A stretch of DNA of 64,000 nt from Oscillospiraceae bacterium (GTDB taxonomy: Bacteria > Bacillota > Clostridia > Oscillospirales > Acutalibacteraceae), in the NCBI GenBank assembly GCA_015065925.1, contig SVPL01000004.1:1-64000 (forward strand). The letters run 5' to 3'. Positions 31,166 to 41,261 of this stretch are shown here, one piece after another (position 1 is the first letter of the stretch; each line of letters opens with the position of its first letter). The position numbers and the translations under genes are program-made. The notes beneath the pieces are model-generated. The model worked only from the letters and a program-made list of their open reading frames with translations. It was not told the DNA's origin and ran no database searches.

Positions 31166-32413
31166 ATGAAAACAGTTGAACAACTTGGCATAGCCGCAAA
31201 AAAGGCGGCAGCAGTATTAGCATCTGCCTCAAGTGAGCAGAAAAACAAGCTTTTGCTTTTAGCGGCAGATATGCTTATTGAAAATGAGGCAGAGCTTATA
31301 GCAGAAAATGAAAAGGATATTCAAGCAGGCAAAGCGGCAGGGCTTACAAAATCTCTTATAGACAGACTTCGCCTTACCAACGGGCGAATTGCAGATATGG
31401 CAAAGGGACTTAAAGAAATTGCCGCCGAAACCGACCCCGTGGGCGAAATTGTAGAGGGAATAACCCGTCCAAACGGTATAAGAATTTCAAAAATCCGCGT
31501 ACCGTTAGGTGTTGTGGGGATTATTTATGAGGCAAGACCAAATGTAACCGCTGATGCCTTCGGAATTTGCATCAAGGCGGGTAATGCCGTTATTTTGCGC
31601 GGTGGCAAGGAGGCAATTTTCTCCAATCTTGCAATTATGAAGGTTTTAAAATCGGCTGTAGAGGCGGTTGGACTTCCCGAAGGTACGGTGGATTTGGTGG
31701 AGGATACTTCAAGAAGCTCCGCAACCGAGCTTATGAAGCTTAAATATCTTGATTTGCTTATTCCGCGCGGTGGAGCCTCCCTTATTCGTGCAACGGTAGA
31801 GAACGCAACCGTACCCGTAATTGAAACGGGTGTGGGCAACTGCCACGCCTTTGTGGACGAAACTGCCGACCTTAATATGGCGGTTAACATTGTGGAAAAC
31901 GCAAAATGTCAGCGTCCCTCTGTCTGCAATGCCCTTGAAACCTTGCTGGTACACAAAAATATAGCTCAAAAGGTTTTGCCCCTTATTAACGAGGCACTTT
32001 TGAGGCATAATACCGAGGTTAGGGGTTGTGAGCGCACCTGTGCTATTTTAAAAAATGCAGTTCCCGTTACCGATGATGATTATGCTACTGAGTTTTTGGA
32101 TTATGTTTTGGCGGTGCGTGTAGTGGATAGCCTTGATGACGCTATGGAGCATATCAGAAAATACTCCACAGGTCATAGCGAGTGCATTATTACCGAGAGC
32201 TATAAAAATGCCGAAATATTTGTAAATGGGCTCGACGCGGCAGCCCTTTATGTAAATGCCTCTACCAGATTTACCGATGGCGGTCAGTTTGGTATGGGTG
32301 CCGAAATTGGTATATCCACAGGTAAGCTTCACGCCAGAGGCCCAATGGGAATTAAGGATTTAACCACCGTTAAATTTGTTATCCGCGGCGACGGGCAAAC
32401 GCGTGGCGTTTGA
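31166..32413 (+). CDS. proA: Gamma-glutamyl phosphate reductase
   Basis: RISKIRVPLGVVGIIYEARPNVTADAFGICIKAGNAVILRGG; LYVNASTRFTDGGQFGMGAEIGISTGKLHARGPMG. Confidence 0.96.
   Translation: MKTVEQLGIAAKKAAAVLASASSEQKNKLLLLAADMLIENEAELIAENEKDIQAGKAAGLTKSLIDRLRLTNGRIADMAKGLKEIAAETDPVGEIVEGITRPNGIRISKIRVPLGVVGIIYEARPNVTADAFGICIKAGNAVILRGGKEAIFSNLAIMKVLKSAVEAVGLPEGTVDLVEDTSRSSATELMKLKYLDLLIPRGGASLIRATVENATVPVIETGVGNCHAFVDETADLNMAVNIVENAKCQRPSVCNALETLLVHKNIAQKVLPLINEALLRHNTEVRGCERTCAILKNAVPVTDDDYATEFLDYVLAVRVVDSLDDAMEHIRKYSTGHSECIITESYKNAEIFVNGLDAAALYVNASTRFTDGGQFGMGAEIGISTGKLHARGPMGIKDLTTVKFVIRGDGQTRGV
32396..32412. repeat. Short palindrome CAAACGC-GTG-GCGTTTG overlapping the proA stop
   Basis: Same family as 4445-4457, 11721-11735 and 23375-23391. 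Confidence 0.55.
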
Positions 32414-32528
32414 TCCAATTACGAATAGGTTTTAATCACCGCAAAAGTCTCGTTCCGCGTCCACATCAAATGCAGTTTTAAGGCGTTTTTTAATCAATTG
32501 AAAGTTGAAAATTAAAGGAAGTGTATTT

Positions 32529-33725
32529 ATGCAAAATAAAAAAGCAGGTATTTCAAATTTCAGAAGATTTTGGTTGCCATTGTTTTTGTTTGTTGTGGCA
32601 ATAATAGTTTTTTACAAAATTGTTGACCGTTTGCCACAGGTTTTCGCTACAATCTTTGATGTTATAAGTGTTATTAGCCCCTTCATAGGCGGTATTATAA
32701 TAGCATTTATACTTTACAAACCTGCCTTTGCTCTTGAAAGATTATGTCTTAAAAGTGAAAAGAGGTTCATAAAAAACAACGCAAAGGGAATTTCGGTTTT
32801 AAGCTGTTATTTAGCTCTTTTTATAATTCTTGCGGTTATTCTTTATCTGCTTTTGCCAAGACTTTTTGGCAGTGCAATGAATCTTGTTCAGAATTTGCCG
32901 ACATATTATAATTCTGCAATAGAATACCTTAAAAATATGGCTGGTACCGATGGTAAAATACTAGGCTTTGACCTTGTGGGATTTTTAAACAATCTTAGCG
33001 TAGGCAGTATTTTAAGCTTTTTTGATATAGGCTCGGTTGGTAAATACGCAGGTGAAATCGTGGGCGCTACCGGTACAATTGTGGATATTTTTATGGCGTT
33101 TGTTGTATCAATTTATGTGTTACTGGGTAGAAATCACCTTATAAAGGTTGCAAAGATGCTCCTTAGTCTTGTTATTCCAAGGGAGCGCGTTTCAAGACTC
33201 GGCGGTGTGGCAAAGCGCTCATCCCACATATTTTACGGGTACATTTACAGTCAGCTTATAGATTCGGCAATAGTAAGCGTTATTTTATCTATTGTTTTTG
33301 CTATTATAGGCTTGCCTTATGCATTGCTATTAGGAATTTTAATGGGACTTTGTAACATTATTCCCTATTTTGGCTCAATAATAGGCGGCGTTGCGGTTGT
33401 GCTTGTAACCATTATCTCCAGCGGAGATATTTTAAAGGCGGTTATTGCCCTTGTATGCATTATTGTGGTTCAACAGCTTGATGCGAACCTAATTCAGCCA
33501 AGAATAGTTGCAGAATCTGTAGGACTTCGTCCCATTTATGTTCTTTTAGCCATTATGATAGGTAGCGGACTTTTCGGATTTGTGGGAATTTTAATAAGCG
33601 TTCCCGTAATGGCGGTTATAAGAATGTTAATAGTTGAATATATAAAAAGCTTGGGCGGAAAGGATACTCCCCTTGTTGAAAAACAAAGAGAACTCGCAGA
33701 AATGCACGATTCAGACCAAAGATAA
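32529..33725 (+). CDS. AI-2E transporter (TqsA/YdiK) family membrane protein
   Basis: GIISFIG-type TM pattern: IVDIFMAFVVSIYVLLGRNHL; LPYALLLGILMGLCNIIPYFGSIIGGVAVVL; QQLDANLIQPRIVAESVGLRPIYVLLAIMIGSGLFG. Met at 32529 follows AAAGGAAG. Confidence 0.88.
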   Translation: MQNKKAGISNFRRFWLPLFLFVVAIIVFYKIVDRLPQVFATIFDVISVISPFIGGIIIAFILYKPAFALERLCLKSEKRFIKNNAKGISVLSCYLALFIILAVILYLLLPRLFGSAMNLVQNLPTYYNSAIEYLKNMAGTDGKILGFDLVGFLNNLSVGSILSFFDIGSVGKYAGEIVGATGTIVDIFMAFVVSIYVLLGRNHLIKVAKMLLSLVIPRERVSRLGGVAKRSSHIFYGYIYSQLIDSAIVSVILSIVFAIIGLPYALLLGILMGLCNIIPYFGSIIGGVAVVLVTIISSGDILKAVIALVCIIVVQQLDANLIQPRIVAESVGLRPIYVLLAIMIGSGLFGFVGILISVPVMAVIRMLIVEYIKSLGGKDTPLVEKQRELAEMHDSDQR

Positions 33726-33800
33726 TAAAGGGACTATTCTAAAAACATCCCTCAATTTATCGGTTTATTTATCTTGCATCTAATATCTGACATCTAAAAT

Positions 33801-33833
33801 GGGGAAGAAATGAAAAATCATCATTTCTTCCCC
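33801..33833. terminator. Terminator hairpin GGGGAAGAAATGA...TCATTTCTTCCCC (recurrent family, inverted copy)
   Basis: 13-bp perfect stem between convergent genes; AGATGTCAGAT tail on the opposite strand. Confidence 0.75.
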
Positions 33834-33852
33834 ATTTAAATTCTAACCGTAT

Positions 33853-34722
33853 TTATCTTTGTGTTCCCATAAAGAAAAGGGCGAGTGTGCCGGGACCTGC
33901 GTGACAACCTATAACGGGCTCAATATAATGAATAAAAACTTCCTTAACACCAAGCTCATTTTTTACAAGGTCGGCTAAAAGCTCGGCGTCCTCTAAGCAA
34001 TCACCGTGGGAAATAAATATTGTTTGCTCGGCAGGATTTATGGCGGTTTCCTTCATTTTACTAACAAGGGTTTCTATTGCGCGTTTTCTGCCAATAACCT
34101 TTGCTTTGGGAATAAGCTTACCGTTGTTGTCTACATGCATAACGGGCTTAATGCTAAGCACAGTACCCATTACGGCGGCGGCGCCCGAAACTCTGCCGCC
34201 ACGCTTCAGGTAGAATAAATCATCTACCGTAAACCAATGGCAAAGATTAAGGCGATTATCCATAAGCCACTGATGAAGCTCCTCAATAGTAGCGCCTTCG
34301 TTTTTCTTATTTACTGCGTAATGCACCAAAAGGCCTTGACCAAGGGAGGCAGCTAAAGAATCTACATCATAAATTTTGCGGTCGGGATATTTTTCCTTAA
34401 GCTCCTCCAAAACATTGTGAGCAACCTGATATGTACCGCTAAGTCCAGAGGAAAAGCCTATGTAAATAAGGTCACTGCCACCTGCTAAAATTCTATCAAA
34501 GGTTTGTTCGCAAAGCTCGGGAGAGGCAAGTGTGGTGGAAAGGGGCTCTTTTTTTCGTGCCATATTATAAAAGGCTTTGAAATCGGGATCAACACCTTTT
34601 GTGTAGCTTTCAAAAGCTTTTTCACCTGCAAAATATTTAAGTGAAATTATTTCAACACCGTAATCCTCTATCATTTTTGCAGTAAGATTACATGAAGAAT
34701 CGGTAACAATAGTATAACTCAT
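33853..34722 (-). CDS. DegV family (fatty-acid binding) protein
   Basis: MSYTIVTDSSCNLTAKMIEDYGVEIISLKYF; DLIYIGFSSGLSGTYQVA; HAGPGTLALFFMG. Confidence 0.92.
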   Translation of the reverse strand: MSYTIVTDSSCNLTAKMIEDYGVEIISLKYFAGEKAFESYTKGVDPDFKAFYNMARKKEPLSTTLASPELCEQTFDRILAGGSDLIYIGFSSGLSGTYQVAHNVLEELKEKYPDRKIYDVDSLAASLGQGLLVHYAVNKKNEGATIEELHQWLMDNRLNLCHWFTVDDLFYLKRGGRVSGAAAVMGTVLSIKPVMHVDNNGKLIPKAKVIGRKRAIETLVSKMKETAINPAEQTIFISHGDCLEDAELLADLVKNELGVKEVFIHYIEPVIGCHAGPGTLALFFMGTQR

Positions 34723-34888
34723 AAATTTTACTCCTTGTATCTAGTTTCCAAAACTAGTATAATTGATTTTGCTTATTCTGTCAAGTGCTATTTGTAAACA
34801 TTTATTGTTAATTTTGAAAGCAGTTATTGACTTTTTCAAAATCATTTGTTATAAATATATTATACAATACTATTAAGGAAGAAAAATA

Positions 34889-35491
34889 ATGAATTTTGAC
34901 GATGAATTTATTTTAGAACAAAGATACACACTAATTTGCGAAAAGCTTGCTAATCATAAGCTTCCGCGCTGGAATTCCTTTCCCGACATTGAGCTTTATA
35001 TGGATCAGGTTGTTGCGGTTATGGAAAAGGCATTGGAGCTTTACAACAAGGCGGGCGAGGAGGAAAGCAAGCTTATAACCCCCTCCATAATAAACAACTA
35101 TGTTAAACTAAAAATAATTCCTGCCCCAAATAAAAAGAAGTATAGCCGCGAGCATTTAGCCTATCTTGTTATGATTTGCATTTTAAAGCAAACCCTTCCA
35201 ATATCCTCAATTGTAAAGATAATAGAATCCAATTTAGAAAGCAAAACAATAAGCGAACTCTACAATGAGTTTTGCAATATTTATGAAAATGTAATTCCCT
35301 TTGTTAATATGGGCGAACCTTTTTTTGAGGGGGATGAGCAAGGGGTAACCTTAAACACCGAGGCAGAGGATGATATTAACGGATTTATATTAAAATCCGC
35401 TATACTCTCAACAGCGGGTAAGTTTGTTTGCGAGGAAATGCTTTCAGCAATGAAAACAGAAACAAAAGAGTCAAAAAATAAAAAGGAATAA
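34889..35491 (+). CDS. DUF1836 domain protein
   Basis: LPRWNSFPDIELYMDQVV...LITPSIINNYVKLKIIPAPNKKKYSREHLAYLVMICILKQTLPISSI. Confidence 0.85.
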   Translation: MNFDDEFILEQRYTLICEKLANHKLPRWNSFPDIELYMDQVVAVMEKALELYNKAGEEESKLITPSIINNYVKLKIIPAPNKKKYSREHLAYLVMICILKQTLPISSIVKIIESNLESKTISELYNEFCNIYENVIPFVNMGEPFFEGDEQGVTLNTEAEDDINGFILKSAILSTAGKFVCEEMLSAMKTETKESKNKKE

Positions 35492-35494
35492 TAA

Positions 35495-35534
35495 AAAGGG
35501 AAGAAGTGAGCGTTTTTCACTTCCTCCCTTTTTT
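35495..35534. terminator. Terminator hairpin AAAAGGGAAGAAGTGA...TTCACTTCCTCCCTTTT (recurrent family)
   Basis: Long stem, U-tract, AGATGTTAGAT tail. Confidence 0.78.
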
Positions 35535-35605
35535 AGATGTTAGATTTCTGATGTCGGGCGCGGAACGAGGTTTAGTCCAAAGATAAAAACTATCCCGCAA
35601 TAAAA

Positions 35606-36556
35606 CTAAAATCTTTTTTTAGCTTCGGCAACAAGGTCGGCGGCGTGGGTTAAGGTTTTATACCAAGGCTCGGTAACCATTGTCCAGGTGGTTTGAAGCA
35701 TACCTAGAAAATGCTCATCAGAGATTGTTTTTTTGCAATATTGGGTAAGAGAATTAAAATTTTCGTCACTAAAACAACTGCTTCCGCCGGGGAATTGGTC
35801 AAATCCGTGTTGCTCTAACAGCTCAAATGGGCGAATTCTTATTTCGTCATCTCTGGAGCGATTTTTATCAAAATTGTTCATATAATACCAGTTGCAGGCA
35901 ATTACCGATTTAGGGCATTTTTCTAAAAATTCTTCAGGATGTTCTCGCATATAATCGGTCCACATAATGGGGCGGCAACCGTTTTTTTCTACCGCTTTTA
36001 TAATTCTATACAGGTCATTCCACCAAAGCTCCCCGCTGCGTATAACGGCATAGCTGTAGTGCTTTTGGGTTTCGTAGTCCTCCTCGTCCATTCCAATATG
36101 GAAGTATGGAGATTTGAACATCTCACAAACCTCATCAATAATATCCTCGCAGAATTTGTAATAGGTTGGCGTTGAAAGCATACGGGAATATTCCTTCATC
36201 CAAATATCGTGGCAGGAGGAAAAATTAAGCTTGGGAATAAGGTTAAAGCCCATATTTTTAAGCCTTTCAAGCTCGGATAAAAAATCCGCCTTAGTCCAAG
36301 AGCCCTTTATGGCAATTTCGGGGTGCGAGTCGTAAATTACTCCGTCACCAATATCAATAATAAGGGTGTTAATACCGCTTTGCTTTAAATAGTCCATATA
36401 TTTAATCCAAATGTCCTTGTCAAGACGCATTTCAGCAGAGCCCGGTATTTCCCAAAGCTTGGTAAAGGCTTCGTGTCCCTTGTCGCATACATCGTACCAC
36501 ATATTCGTGCCAAAGTGAACCAGTGTAGCCCACATAAAATCTTGTTTTTGTTTCAT
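35606..36556 (-). CDS. TIM-barrel glycosidase-like protein (GH20-like)
   Basis: INTLIIDIGDGV...LIPKLNFSSCHD...FHIGMDEEDYETQKHY (Asp-Glu pair as in GH20). Confidence 0.6.
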   Translation of the reverse strand: MKQKQDFMWATLVHFGTNMWYDVCDKGHEAFTKLWEIPGSAEMRLDKDIWIKYMDYLKQSGINTLIIDIGDGVIYDSHPEIAIKGSWTKADFLSELERLKNMGFNLIPKLNFSSCHDIWMKEYSRMLSTPTYYKFCEDIIDEVCEMFKSPYFHIGMDEEDYETQKHYSYAVIRSGELWWNDLYRIIKAVEKNGCRPIMWTDYMREHPEEFLEKCPKSVIACNWYYMNNFDKNRSRDDEIRIRPFELLEQHGFDQFPGGSSCFSDENFNSLTQYCKKTISDEHFLGMLQTTWTMVTEPWYKTLTHAADLVAEAKKRF

Positions 36557-36630
36557 AAAAGCACCTCCATAGCCTAATAATAACTCATATGAAGGTGAAA
36601 GTCAATGCAAAATTAAGCAACCGTTAAATT

Positions 36631-38910
36631 TTAAACATTCCAAATTTTTCGGTTGTAATTTTTTACTGTTTGGTCGGCAGAAAAATGAGATGCGGCGGCA
36701 ATATTTTTCAAAGCCTTTTGAGAATAAACCCTACTGTTTTTGTAATCCTCATTCGCCTCTAATCGGGCGTTTTGGTAGGAGGGATAGTCCAAAAGCACCT
36801 TGTATCGGTCGGCATTTTCTCCAAATAAAAGGGAGTTGAAAAGATGGGTGAAATCACCTGCGGGGCCCTGCTTTAAAAGGTCTAACACTCGGCTTATGCG
36901 GTCGCTGGAGTAATAAATGTCCATAGGGTCGTAAGCTTCAAGCTTTTGAAGCTGTTCTTTTTTTGCTCCGAATATATAGTTGTTTTCCTGCCCCGCATAG
37001 TCTACAATTTCAATGTTTGCCCCGTCAAGGGTACCTATTGTTGGCGCTCCGTTAAGACTGAGCTTCATATTACCCGTTCCGCTGGCTTCAGTACCTGCGG
37101 TGGATAGCTGTTCCGATAAATCTGCGGCGGGGATTATTTTCATTGCGTTTTTAACATTGTAGTCGGGAATGAATAAAACCTTGAAATATTTTCTGGCGGC
37201 TTCGTCCCTTTCAATGAGGGCTGAAACAGCATTTATAAGCCTAATTATTTGCTTTGCATTGTAATAAGAGGGAGCCGCCTTACCCGCAAAAATAAAGGCA
37301 GTGGGATAAAAATCCTTAAGCTCACCGTTTTTAAGGTCGATATAAAGCCCCAATACCGACAAAATGTTCAAAAGCTGACGCTTGTATTCGTGTATTCTTT
37401 TAATTTGTACACTGAACATATAGTCGGGGTCAACAGATAAGCCAAAATCACTTTTTAAATATCTAACAAGTGATTTTTTATTATCCGATTTAATTTTTGC
37501 AAGCTCATCCAAATCGGCGGTTGAGTTGAATTTTTCAAGCTGCTCTAAGAGGGGAAGATTTTCTCTCCACTCGGTACCAATTCTGTTATCTGCAAATTCA
37601 CAAAGCCCTTTATTGGCAAGACAAAGCCACCTTCTGTGAGCAATTCCGTTGGTGATGTTTAAAAACCTTTCGGGATAAATTCCATAGAAATTTTTAAAAA
37701 TGGACTCTTTAATAATCTCACTGTGAATTTTTGCTACTCCGTTGATTTTATGACTCACATAAACCGCCATATTCGCCATATGAATAACCGAGTTTTTTAT
37801 TATTAACAATTGGTTTAAAGCTTCGGTACCCACAAGCCTTTGCCTTAAATGATTGTTAAGCATAACTATATAAGGATAAACCTTTGGCAGTACCTTGCAG
37901 AAAAGCCCTTCCTCCCAACATTCAAGAGCCTCTGCCATAACGGTGTGATTAGTGTACGAAAAAATTTCGCCACAAATTTTAAAGGCGGTCTCAAAATCTC
38001 TGCCGTATTCTTCACACAAAAGGCGAAGCAATTCAGGGATTGCCACCGTGGGGTGGGTGTCGTTTAGCTGAATTTTAATATAGTCGGATAAAAGATTAAT
38101 CGGTTTGCCGATTTTTTCAAAATCCCGTAATATGGATTTCAGGGAAGCGGCAGAAAAAAAGTATTGTTGCTTCAGGCGAAGAATTTTTCCCGCCTCGGTA
38201 TTGTCGGGCGGATATAAAAATCCCGAAATAGCTTCGGCATTATTCATCTGCTTGAAGGCAGAGCAAAAATCTCCATCGCAAAAGGCTTGGAAATCTATGG
38301 GGGTGATTGCTTCGGCGCTCCAAAGCCTGAGACGGTTGATTTTATTTTTGCCCACTATGGGAACATCGAAGGGTACTGCTAAAACATCCTCGTCGCTAAA
38401 ATGAACAACTACGGCTTGGTCACGGCGCTCCTTTTCAAGGGGGCAATCCTCTTGCCAGATATCGGGGGTTTCGGTTTGGCTAAAATCCTTTATGCCTTGC
38501 CTAAAAATTCCGTAGCGGTAGCGAATTCCGTAGCCGTCAAGGGAGATATCGGTGGCGGCGGCTGAATCCATAAGGCAAGCGGCAAGTCTGCCAAGACCGC
38601 CGTTGCCCAGTGCGGGGTCTCTCGGACGGCAAAGACATTCGGCGCTATAACCCTTTTGTGTTAGAATTTGTTTGCAAATATCCCATAAATTTAAATTGGC
38701 AAGACTACCCATTACAAAGCTACCGGGCAAAAATTCTGCCGAAAAATATGCCGCGCGGGGTGTAGCGGGTTTTCTTGTGGGAAGCCTGCAAATTACATCT
38801 AAAAGAGCCGCAGAAACTGCTCGGTTAATACCTTTTTCTACATTTTTATTGGGACCTGCGGCAAGCTTTTCCAAATTAGCTTCAAGGGATTTTTTAAAAA
38901 TATCTTCCAT
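36631..38910 (-). CDS. glgP: Glycogen/starch/alpha-glucan phosphorylase
   Basis: CRPRDPALGNGGLGRLAACLMDSAA; QLNDTHPTVAIPELLRLL; TAGTEASGTGNMKLSLNGAPTIGTLDGANIEI. Met at 38910 preferred; the ORF-track start (39054) runs into malQ. Confidence 0.95.
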   Translation of the reverse strand: MEDIFKKSLEANLEKLAAGPNKNVEKGINRAVSAALLDVICRLPTRKPATPRAAYFSAEFLPGSFVMGSLANLNLWDICKQILTQKGYSAECLCRPRDPALGNGGLGRLAACLMDSAAATDISLDGYGIRYRYGIFRQGIKDFSQTETPDIWQEDCPLEKERRDQAVVVHFSDEDVLAVPFDVPIVGKNKINRLRLWSAEAITPIDFQAFCDGDFCSAFKQMNNAEAISGFLYPPDNTEAGKILRLKQQYFFSAASLKSILRDFEKIGKPINLLSDYIKIQLNDTHPTVAIPELLRLLCEEYGRDFETAFKICGEIFSYTNHTVMAEALECWEEGLFCKVLPKVYPYIVMLNNHLRQRLVGTEALNQLLIIKNSVIHMANMAVYVSHKINGVAKIHSEIIKESIFKNFYGIYPERFLNITNGIAHRRWLCLANKGLCEFADNRIGTEWRENLPLLEQLEKFNSTADLDELAKIKSDNKKSLVRYLKSDFGLSVDPDYMFSVQIKRIHEYKRQLLNILSVLGLYIDLKNGELKDFYPTAFIFAGKAAPSYYNAKQIIRLINAVSALIERDEAARKYFKVLFIPDYNVKNAMKIIPAADLSEQLSTAGTEASGTGNMKLSLNGAPTIGTLDGANIEIVDYAGQENNYIFGAKKEQLQKLEAYDPMDIYYSSDRISRVLDLLKQGPAGDFTHLFNSLLFGENADRYKVLLDYPSYQNARLEANEDYKNSRVYSQKALKNIAAASHFSADQTVKNYNRKIWNV

Positions 38911-38926
38911 TAAACAAGGCATCCTT

Positions 38927-40423
38927 TCATAATCTTTTGTAAATATCAGCAAGGGCGCGAATTTCATCAGCCAACATATTGTCGGGGGCTTTTGTAACCC
39001 GCCACTCCCAATTGTTGTTGGTGGTGGCGGGAAGGTTAATCCGCGCTTGGTCATCTAGCATCAAATAGTCATAAAGAGGTATAATAACGGTGTTTGCCCG
39101 GCTTTTATGACACTCTTTTATAAGCGAATAGGCAAGAACTTTGTTTTGCTTAACATTCATATATTTACGGGCATTTTTACGCTCGTTTTTTGTGCAGGAA
39201 TTAAAAAATCCAACCGCCGTATGATTATCGTGTGTGCCTGTGTAAACAACAGCGTTTTTAGGAATGTTGTGAAGCAAATTAGGGTTATCACTGCCATCAA
39301 AGGCGAATTGCAGTATTTTCATACCGGGAAAACCGCTTGATTTAATAAGTTTTCTAACATCCTTTGTGACTACACCTAAATCCTCTGCTATAAACTTAAT
39401 GCCGTTTGATGCCTCTAAAAAAGCATTTATAAGCTCCTCACGGGGGCCTTTTTTCCATTCCCCGTTTATGGCATTTTTTGCATCAACGGGAATAGAATAA
39501 TAATTTGAAATACCTATAAAATGGTCTATTCTTATAACATCAAAAAACTCCGATTGGCGAAAAATTCTCGCCTTCCACCAAGCGTAGCTGTTTAAAGCGT
39601 GGTTTTCCCATTTGTAAAGAGGATTACCCCAAAGCTGACCTGTAGATGAAAAATCGTCGGGGGGAACACCTGCAACATCTGTAGGATTTCCCAAGTCATC
39701 TAATTGAAAAAGCTGAGGATTTGCCCACACATCGGCGCTGTCATTTGCCACATATAACGGGATATCTCCAACAAGCAGTATTTTCTTTTGCTTGGCATAA
39801 GCCTTAATCTCGCTCCATTGCTTTTCAAAGGCGTATTCTAAAAAGGCAAAGCGTTCCATTTCATTTTTAAGGTTTTTTTCGGCAAATAAAAGGGCGGCTT
39901 CATTTTTCGTTTTGAACCTTGGAAACTCACCTCTGCCACATTCGTTAAAATGCTCCTTTAAGGCTAAAAAAACGGTGTAATCCTTTAGCCAGTAATCATT
40001 TTTTTCTTTAAATTCTTTAAGTTCATTTTTTTGGTTAACGGTTGCGTATTTTTTGAACTGCGAAAAAATTTCGCCCAAAAGCTCTTTACGGTTTTGGTAC
40101 AGGTAGCCGTAATCCACCCTTCCCGTATTAGGGATTTTAAATTTTTGCAGAAGCTCTGAGCTTATCCAACCCATTTTTAAAAACCATTCGGGATTTAAAA
40201 AATAACTGTTACCCGCAAATGCAGAAAAGCACTGGTATGGACTGTTACCGTAGCCCGTTGGCCCCAAGGGTAAAAGCTGCCACATATTACACCCTGCTCT
40301 GGATAAAAAGTCTAAAAAGGATTTGGCTTCTTCACCCAATGTGCCAATGCCGTATTGACTGTTTAATGAAAAAATGGGCATTAAAATTCCGTGTCCGCGG
40401 GGAAAAGGTTTTTGCTTTTTCAT
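38927..40423 (-). CDS. malQ: 4-alpha-glucanotransferase
   Basis: RGHGILMPIFSLNSQYGIGTLGEEAKSFLDFL; LPLGPTGYGNSPYQCFSAFAGNSYFLNPE; FIAEDLGVVTKDVRKLI. Confidence 0.95.
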   Translation of the reverse strand: MKKQKPFPRGHGILMPIFSLNSQYGIGTLGEEAKSFLDFLSRAGCNMWQLLPLGPTGYGNSPYQCFSAFAGNSYFLNPEWFLKMGWISSELLQKFKIPNTGRVDYGYLYQNRKELLGEIFSQFKKYATVNQKNELKEFKEKNDYWLKDYTVFLALKEHFNECGRGEFPRFKTKNEAALLFAEKNLKNEMERFAFLEYAFEKQWSEIKAYAKQKKILLVGDIPLYVANDSADVWANPQLFQLDDLGNPTDVAGVPPDDFSSTGQLWGNPLYKWENHALNSYAWWKARIFRQSEFFDVIRIDHFIGISNYYSIPVDAKNAINGEWKKGPREELINAFLEASNGIKFIAEDLGVVTKDVRKLIKSSGFPGMKILQFAFDGSDNPNLLHNIPKNAVVYTGTHDNHTAVGFFNSCTKNERKNARKYMNVKQNKVLAYSLIKECHKSRANTVIIPLYDYLMLDDQARINLPATTNNNWEWRVTKAPDNMLADEIRALADIYKRL

Positions 40424-40427
40424 AAAC

Positions 40428-41261
40428 TTACCCCTTTACTGCACCCGCAACAACACCCCTTATAATATATTTTTGGCAGATAATATAAAACGCTATTATA
40501 GGGATAATTGCAAGTACAAGCATCGCCATTAAAGCACCCATATCTCTGGCACCGTAACCACCCTGCAAATACTGAATTGCAATGGGAATTGTTTTGTAGT
40601 CGTTGCCTACTGTAAGGTAGGGCAAAAGGTAGTCGTTCCATATCCACATAGTGTTTAAAATGGCTACCGTTACGGCTGTTGGTCGCAAAATGGGAAAAAT
40701 CACGCTGAAAAACATCTTTATGGGGTTGCAACCATCCACCACGGCGGCTTCTTCAATCTCCAAAGGAATAGCTTTAACAAATCCGCTGAAAATGAAAATA
40801 GAAAGACCGGCACCAAATCCCAAATACAGAATTATTAATCCCAAGGGATTATCCAAATTTAAAATATTTGCGATTTTGGACATTGTAAACATTACCATTT
40901 GAAAGGGTACAATCATACTGAATACAAAAAGGTAGTAAAGAAGGGTGGAAACCTTATTTTTTGCTCTGATTAGATACCAGGAGGTCATAGAGGCGCCGAG
41001 AGTAAGGAGCAAAACCGAGCCTACCGTTACAAAAAGAGAGTATAAAAAGGCGGTAAAAAAGCCTGTTTTTTCTATGCCGTTGAGGTAGTTTGTGAGTCCA
41101 GAAAAGGTAAGTGCGTTTGGCAGAGAAAAGGGGGCGTCGGAAATATAAAACTGTCCTTTGAAGGAGTTAATTAAAACAACAAAAACGGGGGCAATGAAAA
41201 GCACCGCCAAAATAACCAATAAAATAAAGGTGGGTATGCTTTTGGATTTTCGCATCTCCAT
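40428..41261 (-). CDS. CUT1 carbohydrate ABC transporter permease (MalG-like)
   Basis: EEAAVVDGCNPIKMFFSVIFPILRPTAVTVAI (EAA motif). Confidence 0.88.
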   Translation of the reverse strand: MEMRKSKSIPTFILLVILAVLFIAPVFVVLINSFKGQFYISDAPFSLPNALTFSGLTNYLNGIEKTGFFTAFLYSLFVTVGSVLLLTLGASMTSWYLIRAKNKVSTLLYYLFVFSMIVPFQMVMFTMSKIANILNLDNPLGLIILYLGFGAGLSIFIFSGFVKAIPLEIEEAAVVDGCNPIKMFFSVIFPILRPTAVTVAILNTMWIWNDYLLPYLTVGNDYKTIPIAIQYLQGGYGARDMGALMAMLVLAIIPIIAFYIICQKYIIRGVVAGAVKG

